Program-made: the position numbers and the translations under genes
Source of the DNA: Paramecium pentaurelia
Taxonomy: Eukaryota > Ciliophora > Oligohymenophorea > Peniculida > Parameciidae
Direction: 5' to 3'
Length of the DNA stretch: 64,000 bases
Assembly: GCA_905183005.1 (NCBI GenBank)
Contig: CAJJDO010000101.1
Location: forward strand, 235,408-299,407
Notes under the pieces: model-generated
The model's database searches: none
Told to the model about the DNA's origin: nothing
What the model saw: the letters and a program-made list of their open reading frames with translations, nothing else
Shown: one piece after another, positions 12,601-25,400 of the stretch
Layout of the letters: each line of letters opens with the position of its first letter
Numbering within the stretch: the stretch's first letter is position 1

Positions 12601-15600
12601 TATTGAAATGTGTTAAAAATGTAATAATTTATGTAAAACTTGTTAATAAATATCAACTAAATGTTTATCTTGTTATGAAAATGAATAAATAAGAATATTA
12701 AATAATAATTAATGTTAATGTAAATCTGGATATTTTGATAATGGATAATTAATATGTGAAAGTAATTATTATTATTTATTTATTTATTAATTTTAGAATG
12801 TTCTAAATCTTGTTTAACATGTTAAGGAAAAAATGATTATTGTACTAGTTGTGATATCAATTTAAATAGAATAGATTAATCACCAATTCATAAATGTCCA
12901 TGTTAAACTAATTTCTATTAAGATTAAAATGAAATTTGTTAAAGTATATTTATTATATATATTAGAATGTCATATTAAATGTTCTGGATGTATATCATAA
13001 AAAGATAAATGTATAAGTTGTAAAACATCAAGTACATCTAATAGATTATCAATTACATAAAATTGTGATTGTATTGATGGATATTATGATGATGGTGTTT
13101 AATTTTAATGTTAAAAATGTAGTTATTAATGTAAAACTTGTACACAATCCCCATAAAATTGTTTATTATGTCTTAGTAATTTAAGAGAAATAATTCCTAC
13201 ATGTAATTGCAAATCTGGATATTTTTAAAATGAATAATAAACATGTGAATGTATTTATATTCTATTATTAATATAGAATGTGAAAATCAATGTAATACAT
13301 GTGAAAAATTATCATATAATTGTACAAGTTGTAAAGGTATTAGAATAAATAAAACTTGTGATTGTTTAGATGGATATTTTGAAGCAGGATAACCTGATTG
13401 TATAAGTAATCCTTATTAATTAATATTTATAGAATGTGATTTTTAATGTTTAACATGTAAAGGAAATTAATCTTATTGTTTATTATGTAAAGGTGATCGT
13501 ATTAATATTCCATTTTGTAATTGTTAAGATGGATATTATGATGATTTCTAAAGTCTTGATTGTTAACAATGTGATCCAAATTGTAAAACTTGTAATCTAG
13601 AAGGATGTTTAATTTGTAATGGAAATAGGGTATTATCAGAAGAAAAAACTTGTGATTGTCCTTAAAATTCAGTTAGTCATCCAGAAACACCATGGTGTTC
13701 AAGTAAATGAATTTTATTAATATTTATAGCTTGTGAAGTTGCTGTTTTGGATATTCGTTTTTCTGATGATTTACTTTCAATCAAAGTGTTATTTGATTTT
13801 AATTTGAATCCAAATTATTTTTCATTATAATTCTCAGATAACATCTGTTAAAAAATATTACAACCTACAACTGTTTAGAAATTAGGAATTAACCCTAATT
13901 GTTAATTAGAATTTGAAAATTATAAATAGTTAGTTTTGTTTCTAGGATAGAATGGAACTATCCTCCCTGGAGATCCTATTGAATTTTTGGAAAATTCTTT
14001 GGGTCATGTAGAATGCGAGAGTAAAATTAATTTATTTATATCCTCCACATTGAAATTACCTAGGAACCCATTAATACCAATTATAGATTATGAAGTACAN
14101 TCATAAATGTCCATGTTAAACTAATTTCTATTAAGATTAAAATGAAATTTGTTAAAGTATATTTATTATATATATTAGAATGTCATATTAAATGTTCTGG
14201 ATGTATATCATAAAAAGATAAATGTATAAGTTGTAAAACATCAAGTACATCTAATAGATTATCAATTACATAAAATTGTGATTGTATTGATGGATATTAT
14301 GATGATGGTGTTTAATTTTAATGTTAAAAATGTAGTTATTAATGTAAAACTTGTACACAATCCCCATAAAATTGTTTATTATGTCTTAGTAATTTAAGAG
14401 AAATAATTCCTACATGTAATTGCAAATCTGGATATTTTTAAAATGAATAATAAACATGTGAATGTATTTATATTCTATTATTAATATAGAATGTGAAAAT
14501 CAATGTAATACATGTGAAAAATTATCATATAATTGTACAAGTTGTAAAGGTATTAGAATAAATAAAACTTGTGATTGTTTAGATGGATATTTTGAAGCAG
14601 GATAACCTGATTGTATAAGTAATCCTTATTAATTAATATTTATAGAATGTGATTTTTAATGTTTAACATGTAAAGGAAATTAATCTTATTGTTTATTATG
14701 TAAAGGTGATCGTATTAATATTCCATTTTGTAATTGTTAAGATGGATATTATGATGATTTCTAAAGTCTTGATTGTTAACAATGTGATCCAAATTGTAAA
14801 ACTTGTAATCTAGAGGGATGTTTAATTTGTAATGGAAATAGGGTATTATCAGAAGAAAAAACTTGTGATTGTCCTTAAAATTCAGTTAGTCATCCAGAAA
14901 CACCATGGTGTTCAAGTAAATGAATTTTATTAATATTTATAGCTTGTGAAGTTGCTGTTTTGGATATTCGTTTTTCTGATGATTTACTTTCAATCAAAGT
15001 GTTATTTGATTTTAATTTGAATCCAAATTATTTTTCATTATAATTCTCAGATAACATCTGTTAAAAAATATTACAACCTACAACTGTTTAGAAATTAGGA
15101 ATTAACCCTAATTGTTAATTAGAATTTGAAAATTATAAATAGTTAGTTTTGTTTCTAGGATAGAATGGAACTATCCTCCCTGGAGATCCTATTGAATTTT
15201 TGGAAAATTCTTTGGGTCATGTAGAATGCGAGAGTAAAATTAATTTATTTATATCCTCCACATTGAAATTACCTAGGAACCCATTAATACCAATTATAGA
15301 TTATGAAGTACAATAACAATATAATATTAATGAATACCAACATATTTGGTAAATCCTTGTGATGATAACAATATTTAAATGAAATCTAAATAGTATGATG
15401 GTTTAAGAGCATTAAATAGTATTTTTTGGTAATATTAAATAAATGGTATAAATGGAAATGGTAATCTTGAAAGTTTTGTTTAATAATAAACGTCTCTTTA
15501 AATTTTAGATTTAAACATTCCTTTATCCACTTTACCTAAATAATCAACAATTTTTTTATTTATTTCATTTAAAAATTTTGTAGGTTAAAAGAATTAAATT

Positions 15601-18600
15601 AAGATTGAATTAGCCACTCATTCAGGTGAATTTCCAACAATTCTTTTAGTTAGTAAACGAAAGTTCTTTACATTTGAGAATATAATGCTATTGTTTACAA
15701 TAAATAGAAAAGTTTGTGAAGGATCAATTGAAACAAATAAAGATGTTTCAAAATATTAAATTGATTTAATTGAAATTTATAGAAATAATTCTAATTCTAG
15801 ATCTTCAAGAATGAATTATTCAACATTGACAAGTGAAACAACTTTTAATGTTACTATTCAAAATTACACTCTGACTCCTCTTACTACTTATACATTCAAA
15901 TTATCAACAATTGATCCTTCTATTCTTTTTTCTGTTTCAAGAAATATTACAATAGAAATAGCTAAGGCAGGATTAAATTGTCAATTTACAGGAACTAAGA
16001 AAATTTATAATTATCGAAAGGATGCAATAATTTATATTAATTGCAGAGATTTAGATTCACAATATGATTGGAATGAAGATCCTGATTTATCAATTGATGT
16101 TAAATGTTTAGATTTGATAATGAATAGTTAATGTTTGGATTTAAAGAAGAATATCATCTAAGTTAATAGAACTGATTCAATATAGACTATACCAAAGTTA
16201 TCAGTTTAAACATACTCAATTTAAATATGGTAAGTGACAGCCAAGAAATAGAATAATACATCTTACACTTTTAGATAAACTGTAGTTTATTTGGACAATG
16301 ATTTTAGTATTTTAGATATGAATTATAGTAAAGGTTATTAGATGAGACCTATCAATAATTATGAATCACTATAATTTACATTTAATATCCCTTTTGATTA
16401 TAGATAATCTATAGTAGAATATCAAGTAGCAATTATTTATGATTTTGAATTAGTCAAACTACTTTCACCCAAATACTTTTAATTTCAATTTAAATTATTT
16501 GATTACTATTAAGATTTTAATGTAGGAAATTCTTTCTATCTGAAATTTGTCACATAATATTCTTTTGATATTATTCCAAGTTAATAAGATGTTTAATTAA
16601 TCCTCAATTAACCTCCTATATGCAAAGGATAATTATATAATTATAATTCATCTACATTAAGTAAATTAAAAATTTTTGGGAATTGTTAATATTCAGATGA
16701 CTCTCCCTTTTAATATCAATTGCGATTCTTTCTCATAAACTAAGATTATGAAGAGTTTAAAAAAGGAATCTCAGACAATTCTCTTATATTGTATTCTTTT
16801 TAAAGTTCAAATATTTTTGAAGTTTACTTACCTGCATCAAATGGAATTTCTCTGATTTAAGTTATGGATTAAGGAGGATCAATCTCAAATGTGATATTTG
16901 AAATCAATTCATAAAAAACTGAATTCAATTGTAGTACATTGTAAAATGTTACTTTTGAATTTAAATACCAAATTGCTTTAGTTTTAGAAATTATGTTAAA
17001 TCATTATGATAAAGATGATTGTGCTGTTTTAGTTAAATAATTGATGTCGACAATAAAATCTTAATTAAATTAATTTTAATTTAATGATTTAATGCTCGCC
17101 TATTAAGTAATAAAATTATAAGCAAAACTGATGATTGAATAAATTAATACAAAATCAAAATCTAGATTATTGGATTAGGTTGATTTCATTAATTGTTATG
17201 ATAAACAAATTCAAAAGTTTATAATTAAGAGTTCTAAAATTAATGAATAAATTACTTATAATTCATCGATATTAAATGAAGAATTATAAAGTATAAAATC
17301 TGAGATTAAAACCTTAATTTTATAGAAAATAAGTTTAGAAGAAGAAATTAATAGTAATCCTTTATTTTTAGATGAAAAACTAGTCTAGAAATATGAATCT
17401 ATTATAAATTCAATTTTCTCTTAATTATATCTTATTGATGATATATTTTCATAGCTCTAAAATATTAATGTCAAATCTGAAGTTGAAAAATAAAAATTGT
17501 ATAATATTACAATAGAATTGTAATTACTTATTGATCGAATTTCAAATTAGATTTGTTCAAAAGCAAAAGTTAATGAAGCATAATTAATGATAAATGCATC
17601 CAATTTGAATTTAAATATTAGTCGAATTACGAAACCAGTCTTTAATTCTTTATTTAACATTGTTGGAGATACAACAGATGCATTAATTGCCTTTCTTTAA
17701 AGATAAGCCTTACAAATTAATTATAACTATTATTATTTATCAAATTAAGATGATATATCTTAAATATCCACTCTCTTGAATTAATCTAATATCTTTATTG
17801 AAAGAAACTATTATGTCAAAACTTAATTATAAAATTATTTATATAATAATAAAGTAATTTAACATAATACATTAATTAAAGATTATATAATTGATATTAC
17901 ATAATATCAATATTGTTTAGATTAATCCTATGAGTAAGATGAAATTTTTAATTATTTCTGTATTAATAGAGATTATAATAAGTAATTTCATAAATGCAAA
18001 ATAATAATTGAAGAAAAGGAAAATATTACAGTTTAAATTTCTTGTTAATGTTAAGAATTAGGAGAAATCTTTTTAATTAAATCACCCAAGTTGACTTTGA
18101 ATGATTAGAATAATACAAATATCTCTAATGATATTGGTGATAATATTAATAATAACATGACAATAATTAATTAACCTATAATACTTTTTCAAGGTATTTT
18201 CTTGGCATTTTCTATTTTTCTTTACTTTGAATTAATTTTCATAGAAATGAGAAGGAAAATCAATTAAGATATAAAATATAATAATATCGAAACAATTGAT
18301 GATATTAATAAGATTGAAAAGAAGAATGTCCTTATTTTGTTTCCAGGATTAATCTTTCTATTTAAATAAAACTTCTAAGTAAATCTATTATTTCTAAATT
18401 TAGTTTATTCATTCAATCATATAATTGTTTTATTATCATGATAATCATATTAATACAAGTTTTAGATTCTTATAAATATCAACTTCCATTAATTTCATAT
18501 TCCCTTTAGCCATTGCAGAGATCATATATCTAGAAGAGTTGGATATATCTATTGGAATAATTATAATAAATCAATTGATTATGCTCACTTTAAGATTAAT

Positions 18601-18976
18601 GTTCAAAATATTTTAAGCAATTTACAGATTTAAAGGTAAATTAGCCATATCTATTATTTTAATCTATTTTTCAATAAATGTGATCTCATATACAATATCA
18701 ATTTTATTGATAATTAGGAGGTAATTATCAATACTATATACTAGGTTCGATTCTGACAATTCAAAAAATATAGATGAAATCATAATTTTTTCTAGTTCTA
18801 TTCTGATTTCTATTTTTTTAATAGAACCACTAATGATAATAATTAGAATAGGAATATATAAAATGACAATAGGAGGAATACAAAATAGAACTTTAAATCC
18901 TTTTGAGCACTTACTTTTCTTCTTTGGTTAACATAGTAAATTAGATGAAATATTTTAATAATATGTATTTTTATGA
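6627..18976 (+). CDS. Giant gene A: cysteine-rich REJ/GPS-type multi-pass surface protein
   Basis: Very large membrane receptor-like protein, roughly 3,000 residues after removing introns and the two duplicated assembly segments. Start: ATG 6627 followed by a signal anchor (YIMLVITFFLIQICW). Order seen: an N-terminal Cys-containing domain; many furin/GF-receptor-like Cys modules (about 7.1-12.5 kb) such as ECHYSCLTCNGSDNKSC and CLCKDGYYETNEKMC; an Ig/REJ-like beta region (about 13.8-16.9 kb); a long helical region (17.0-17.9 kb); a GPS-like motif with FCINRDYNKQFHKC and ISCQCQELGEIFL (about 17.95-18.08 kb); then several transmembrane helices (18.18-18.97 kb) ending at TGA 18974-18976. Checked introns include 6796-6819, 7150-7174, 7280-7305 and 18379-18403. 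The order Cys-rich, REJ, GPS, TM matches polycystin-1/REJ receptors. Proteolysis at the GPS and the ligand are unproven. It precedes B and C, also surface proteins. Confidence 0.8.
7090..12480 (+). repeat. Array of Cys-rich (furin-like) modules, one per exon
   Basis: Tandem divergent protein repeats of about 50-70 residues with a CxxxCxxCxxxxxxxCxxCxxxxxR...CxCxxGYxD pattern. Most modules open just after a 24-30 nt intron ending in TAG or AAG, with the exon starting (A)GAATGTCAT, AATGTGA or GCTTGT. Examples of module starts are near 7653, 8108, 8664, 9503, 10038, 11568, 11738, 12049 and 12204. The modules would form a disulfide-bonded extracellular stalk. They vary too much to be recent copies, except in the assembly-overlap segments. 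Confidence 0.75.
11370..13824 (+). repeat. Duplicated segment pair 1 (11370-12596 and 12598-13824)
   Basis: Two 1227-nt copies in direct orientation flank the N at 12597. They differ at a few sites only. Examples are CAA/TAA (both Gln), ACA/ACT (both Thr), GAG/GAA (both Glu), and one AGT/TGT change near the end of the first copy. Duplicate coding for several Cys modules of gene A is most likely an assembly artefact. Confidence 0.9.
12597..12597. other. Single-N contig junction 1
   Basis: Sequence after the N (12598-13824) repeats 11370-12596 almost exactly over 1227 nt. The sequence just before the N (ending TTTTTCA) is the same as that ending at 13824, where reading then continues into unique sequence. 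This is the signature of two overlapping contigs joined by a placeholder N. Confidence 0.9.
12888..15312 (+). repeat. Duplicated segment pair 2 (12888-14099 and 14101-15312)
   Basis: Direct near-identical 1212-nt copies flanking the N at 14100. They cover the last Cys modules of gene A and the start of its beta-rich ectodomain (the exon beginning GCTTGTGAAGTTGCTG). Probably one genomic copy in reality. Confidence 0.9.
14100..14100. other. Single-N contig junction 2
   Basis: Sequence after the N (14101-15312) repeats 12888-14099 over 1212 nt. The sequence before the N ends TGAAGTACA exactly as at 15312, after which unique sequence resumes. It has the same signature as the junction at 12597, so the segment shared by both overlaps appears three times in this window. 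Confidence 0.9.
17950..18080 (+). other. GPS-like motif of gene A
   Basis: Encodes NYFCINRDYNKQFHKCKI and, after a short linker, ITVQISCQCQELGEIFLI. The spacing Cys ... Cys ... Cys-x-Cys-x-(E/H)-L-(G/T) directly before the first transmembrane segment matches the GPCR-proteolysis-site motif at the end of GAIN domains. The usual Trp is replaced by other aromatics and no clear HLT/HLS cleavage triad is present (it reads QELGE), so self-cleavage may not occur. Confidence 0.6.
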
Positions 18977-19441
18977 AAAAACAATTTTACTTATGATATT
19001 AGAAAAGAAATTTTAAGTATTTCCTAATAAAAATAAGATATTATATTAAAAGATAAAAAATTAGAAATTTTGGAAATCCATAGTTTATTGTTTTTGAATA
19101 CAAAATGTTATTTGATCAACAACCTAATACTTTAATTAATTAAATTTTGCGTGAATTGAAATATAAACTGTTGTTTATAAATACGTTTAAGTTTGACATA
19201 GTAATTATTATATTATATAAATAATGAGTCGAGATTATTATAAAAAATATATCTAAATAAAATTTATGACATTTTTTTGAAAAATTATAGAGATTGATAA
19301 AGGTGGAATTTTTATATTTAATTTAAATTAATCAAATAATGATGATAATAATTTTTAATCCTCATTTTTTGAAAATCTCAGTCTTATAATAGTATTGATT
19401 TTTAAATAGATAATTAATATTTTTTTAGTAAAGTTTTAGAT
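18977..19441. other. Spacer between giant genes A and B
   Basis: 465 nt of AT-rich sequence between the TGA of gene A and the ATG of gene B. No open frame of interest was seen. It should hold the gene A 3' UTR and the gene B promoter, but I see no distinct signal. Confidence 0.5.
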
Positions 19442-22400
19442 ATGATATTTTATATCGTTTTCTTCTTGTTAATTGATATCTTTAGCAGTCTAGAAATAAA
19501 GGAGATGGATTCTATGTATTAATATAGCCAAGAATCAATTGTGATAATAGAAAATACATCATCAATTTTGAATGCCTTTAGATATGGATTATGGTCAAAA
19601 TATAATCCTTTAACAAACATTCTTTAAGTTGGAAATGTAGGATTATTTGATAGTGATTGCTTTCTTTTACATAGTGCAGTTGAAGAATTATCGTAAGCTC
19701 TAAATCTTATATATTATGATTGTATAAATTATTCTTTAAAGAAAATCCAGAAAAATATAGCCTTTATAGATAATAATGAATTGTAACATTCATTTAAAAT
19801 AGATATAGATCCATTCGAGTATGAAAATGTTTGGTATTTTTTTGAAATTGTATAATGGCCATAATTAGAAAGATTTGAGTTAATGTTTATTTATAAAGAA
19901 GAAATCTTCAAAGAGAATTTGTAAATTAAATATCCTTTTAAAGATCTAAATTTATAGTTGATTTTTGGAGGTGGAATGATAGTAACAAATTCAAAGATTA
20001 TAACAATTACACCAGGTACAAAATTTTCTTATTTTCCTGGTAAATTGATTAAAGTTTAATATAAATTTGAAGAGATTTCTTTAGATGAAGATTAAGAATG
20101 GTTAGCTAGAACATAATTTGAATCATACAAATATTGTAATTGTGAGATTAATAATATATTAAAACTTGAAGACATAGCAATTAATTGGTTAGAAAATCAA
20201 GTTTTTACTTCTTAGAAGATCAACTGCAATTCTTTTTAATTATCTGGATGGTTTAAAATTACTGATATAATTTAGAATTCTAATGAATTTACTTATTAAC
20301 TTATCACTCTTAAATCGAATTTCTAAAATTCATTAGCAGATAAAAATCTAACACCTCTCTCTTTATCATATAAGATTTCTAAAAGTAAAAATTAAGTCAT
20401 AATAACAACTTATAGTTATAAATTTCCATCAGTCACCATTAATTTTTCTGACGATCCTTACCTCATCTAAAAAGAACTTGATATTACAAATAAATTAAGT
20501 CTATGGTAAAAGTTAGAAATTTAATTTCTTGAAGATTAATTAATGATTAACATTAAATTTTATGAAGGTTATGATATTTATGAATATAATATCTAAGAAT
20601 AAGTTAATTAGTTTAAATGTACTCAATTTAAACTTGAATATGGTAATACATTATAATCTACTATAAATTATTTAAAAATCTTAATAAGAAATATAAGATT
20701 TTATAATTGTTATACAATTAATACATTATAAATTTGTCATCATAGTTGTCAAGAATGTGATGGACCAACTTAGAATAATTGTTTATCTTGTTCACTTGAG
20801 TCATAAAGAATATATTTGCCAGAATTCAAAGCTTGTGTATGTCCAATTTATACTATTGACTAAGATATATGTTTATCTTATATAGATTCAAGAATAGAAT
20901 TATCAAATGAAAGAAAAAGAATGCCTAAATGTAAATATGGTTATTTTGAATATGAAAATTATTGTATACATTGGTAAATTTATATTTAATATTTAAGTCC
21001 TTCAATAATTAATGATTAAATGGCCACTTGTTAAGAATGCTTATAAAATCCTTAAGGATGGAGCAAAGATCCATATTGTGAATATGATTTATTCTTAAAT
21101 TAAAATGGTGATGTGTAAACTATGATTTGGCAAGATTATAAGACCTATTATCTTTATGATGGAAATAATTTAATATATTGTGATCAATGTAACTAGACTT
21201 ATTCATTTTTTGTTGAAGATTAAGAAGTACAAAACTTAGAAATAACTGTAAGATAAAAACGTATTTTTTGTCAACTTTTAATTCCTTATTGTTATGAATG
21301 TTTGCCATCTATTAATGGTTTTGAATGCATTAATTGTTATTATTAATTCAAACTAATAGATGGTATTTGTACATAAGTTAATACCTATTAGGATAACTAG
21401 TTTTGTATAAGTCCATATTATATCACTTCTAAAAGAAAATGTAATTTATGTCCTATACCTAATTGTAAATACTGTTTTGAATATTAATAAAATGATTTAT
21501 CTAAATGCACTCTATATATTAACTTTGAAGATTTTGATTTAGAATAGGAAATAAAAATAGGATGTGCTTTATGTGAAGATAACTTTATTTTTGATTTTAT
21601 TACTGGAACCTGTTTTTTTGATACTCCAAAAATATAAAATTGTTTAAGATCATTTATTTATGATGGTTAAGAAATATGTACATTATCATAAATTAATGAT
21701 TTTAATGTGGCTCCTGAAATTATTAATTGTCAATAACATCTATCTTATTGTTTATAGTGTGTGTTAACACCTGAATTTACAATTAAATGTATCATTTGTG
21801 AGATTGGATACACTGCCTCTATTTCAGATGGAGGATGTTATTTAGCTAATAAATATTTATCATTTAAGGCTTAAATAATGATTGAAGGTGTTTATTAATT
21901 AAGTGATGGATGGGTTTAAAGAATTTAGAGTTTTATGATGAAATTTCTGCCAAATAGATATTTCTACTTTTAAACTAAAATGAATTAAATAGTTGATTAA
22001 ATGATTGTTGAATGTTAAGAGAATTATGGTCTTATTAATCCTTATTCTTGTTCTTCGTATTGCAATTCTTAATGTCTTGATTGTAAATTAAAAGAATATG
22101 ATACTTATTATTGTAACAGATGTCCTTTAAATTAAAACTATTAACCAATACGAGATTAAATTAATGGAACTTGTTCTGAATGTACTCAATTATGTCATGC
22201 TTGCACATCCAGAACAAATGATGAAATAAATGTATTTATTTAATTCAGTTGTAGAATCATCAACCAAATTTTATAATTAATGATAACAATTTTAAACATA
22301 CTAAAAAATGTCTAAAGCCAGTGTAAGATCCTAAAATCTATTTGGATCCGTATGATTAAATAGCTAAATATTGTTTTGATGAAACTTGCTCAAAAATATT

Positions 22401-25400
22401 TACATATCATTTTATAATAGATTATTGTTTTTGGTTTGATATATCTTGGGAATAATACTTGAATGTCAATTATTTTAATTCAATAGGAATAGATAGTTTG
22501 ACTGTGCATTTCACCTTTACTAATTTGAATGTATAATGTTCTATACCTAGATTTGAAATTAAATCTTATCTTAAAACAAAAGTATTTTCGCTTAAATACA
22601 TTCATTTCATTTATAGTTCTAGAAAAGGATTGATAATGCAAATTAGTCATATAATTTATATCGATAACATTGATAAACTAGAAATCAACAACACTATTCA
22701 TAAAAGTCAAAAGAATTATCAATTTATTTTGCAAAACAATCAAAAATAAATTTAATTATCTTTATTCAATTTAACTATTACAAACAGTTAAATTAAAAAT
22801 ACTAAATCAATATTTCAGAGTGATATATTTGGTGATGTATAGATGTAAGATGTGTATCTCTTAAATTTAAATTTTGTTAACTCTTCATTATTGAATTTAA
22901 CTGATTATTTACTTTAAGGAATTGTTTAAATAGATGGGTTTATTATACGAAACTGCAATTTCCTTAATTCAAATTTATTCTAATTTATAAATAATTAACT
23001 TATTTTATCTGTTAAGAATTTAATAATAGAAGATTGTGAATTCACTAATTCATCTATTTATTTTATTGATTCTAATGATTGGCAATTAAGTAGATTAGAC
23101 TTTTATAATATTAAAATAAAGAATAACAAATTTATAAACTCTAGTCTTCTTCATTGTAAGAATTAAGTTTCTCTATCTTTAATGTACTTTTTATTTGAAT
23201 CAAATAATCTACTATATTCAAATTTTTTTGTTTCCAATTATAATTTATAATTATAATACTTCAAAGTCTAAAATAATTAAATTTTAGAGTCATATTTAAT
23301 TTTAATACTAGAAAAAAATGATAATTAACATATTAATGTAATTATTAATTAGTTAGAAGCTTCAAATAATTAATTTGAGAACTCTAAATTCTTTAAATTA
23401 TATACAACTTAGGAATTTAGTTAAGTTGATTTATCAATATCAAATTTAATATTTAATGAAATGACAACTATAATTAATTCAGATTAGAGATCTTATCTAT
23501 TTTAAATAAGATGTTCAAAATTAAAAATGTAGGATTTTTCTTTAAGTAATATAAAAAATCTTTTCCTTTTCTATATATATGATAGCAATGACATTATAAT
23601 TTAAAATATAATTTATGAAAATTCAGCTTAAATTTATTAAGTACCATTTTCATAATCATGTTAAATTACTATAAATGATAAAAACCAAATGCTGAAAATA
23701 GATAACTTTTATACTCTAAAAATCATATCTGTTTAAATTATAAATTAATTTACTATTGATGAATCTTTTTTAGATTTATCATAAAGAAAAGAATATTTAA
23801 ATTCATCATAATTAGAAATTTTAGATCTTACTTTTAAAGGAAATTTATAATTATATAAAGAATCAACAAGAGTATTTTCACTTTTTACTCTATATTCTGA
23901 AGGGAATCTTAATATATAAATCAATAGAATTAAATTTTAGGAAAATTGCTTCCACTCAATAGCTGAAAGTTTCTTTTAATCCTATGCTTCTTTAGTATTT
24001 TTAAGTATCAAATCAAGTAGCATTAAAATATTTAATTTTATATCTGAAAGGAATGCATTTACCAATTCATCAAATACTTTTATTTACATTTATGCTAATA
24101 AAATAAATATCTAAAATTTATAAGTTTCTAACCATAATATTTTATCCACTGAAATATGGGAAAAGTTTTATGGTTTAAAATTAGATAAATAACTTAATTA
24201 ATAATAAATAAATTAGGTGATATTCTAAACCTTAAATATATCAAATATAGGAGGTGTGGGTTAAATAAAAGCATCTAATTTTACTTGTTTAAAATGTAAT
24301 TTTTAACATATTCTTGCTTTAAAGAGTTTCATTTTTGAAATTATGACTGCAGATTATGGAATAATAAAACTTTATTAATTTATTGCAAATGATATAACGG
24401 GTGATATGAAATAAGATTCCAATAGTTCAGGTTGTATAAGTATCTTCTCTTAAGACAGCTATCTAGACCTTGAAATTTAACAGTCAATTTTTAGGAATGT
24501 ATCTAATAGAATGTCTCCATCTATTTTATCAATTTAGCCATCCAAAATAAGAAATATGATACGTTTAATTGATATTGAGATTTACGATTGTATTTCCTTA
24601 ATGAATCAAATACTTTTTATTCAATTCTCTGATTCTAAAAAGATTTATGATAAGAATACTTTAGAATTACGAAATATTATAATAATATAAAATATGGATT
24701 CATGGCTATAACATTTTTCATAAATGGGAAATCTAAGTCGTACAGAACTATTACAGATTTCAAGTAGTCAGAATTCATTATTTTATATTGAAAGTTGTTC
24801 AATATCTATATAAAATGTCATTATTGAAGGTTTGTATCTATCACCAATATTTTCAATTATAAATGCACCAAAATTAATAATTATGCAAATTTAAATAAGA
24901 TAGATCTAATTATTTTATTCCTTTACTTTAATAAATATAAATTAAATGTTAGATATTGAAACAATAATGTTCTTTTAGTAAGTAAGTATAATAAATAATT
25001 CAATTTATGAACCAGGACTTTAAAGAGTCTATCTATAAGATTTTGATTTTTCAATTAATGGATGTTTTATAGTAGCCAATTAATCAAAAAAGGCTTAAGC
25101 ATTTTACTATTTAAATTAGATTCTTACTATAATAGAAGAACATAAATAAACTTAAATTTCCTTAATTTATATTTAAAGTCTATCAAATAAACATTCTTTC
25201 TATTTTAATTAAATAGAACTTGTTTCAAATGATTGTTTATATTGTATTTCTGGATTGATTAATTTTGATTTAGTATCTTTCCAAGCTATTAAAATATAAG
25301 AACTATATTGTAATTACAATATAATTAAATAATATGGATGTTTAAGTATTTTAGGAGATAATACTATCTCTCCATAAATTTAAATATTAAGTTCCACTTT

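Noticed and set aside
11370..15312. Recent tandem triplication of Cys modules
   Set aside because: The copies are separated by single Ns and end exactly where contig overlap predicts.
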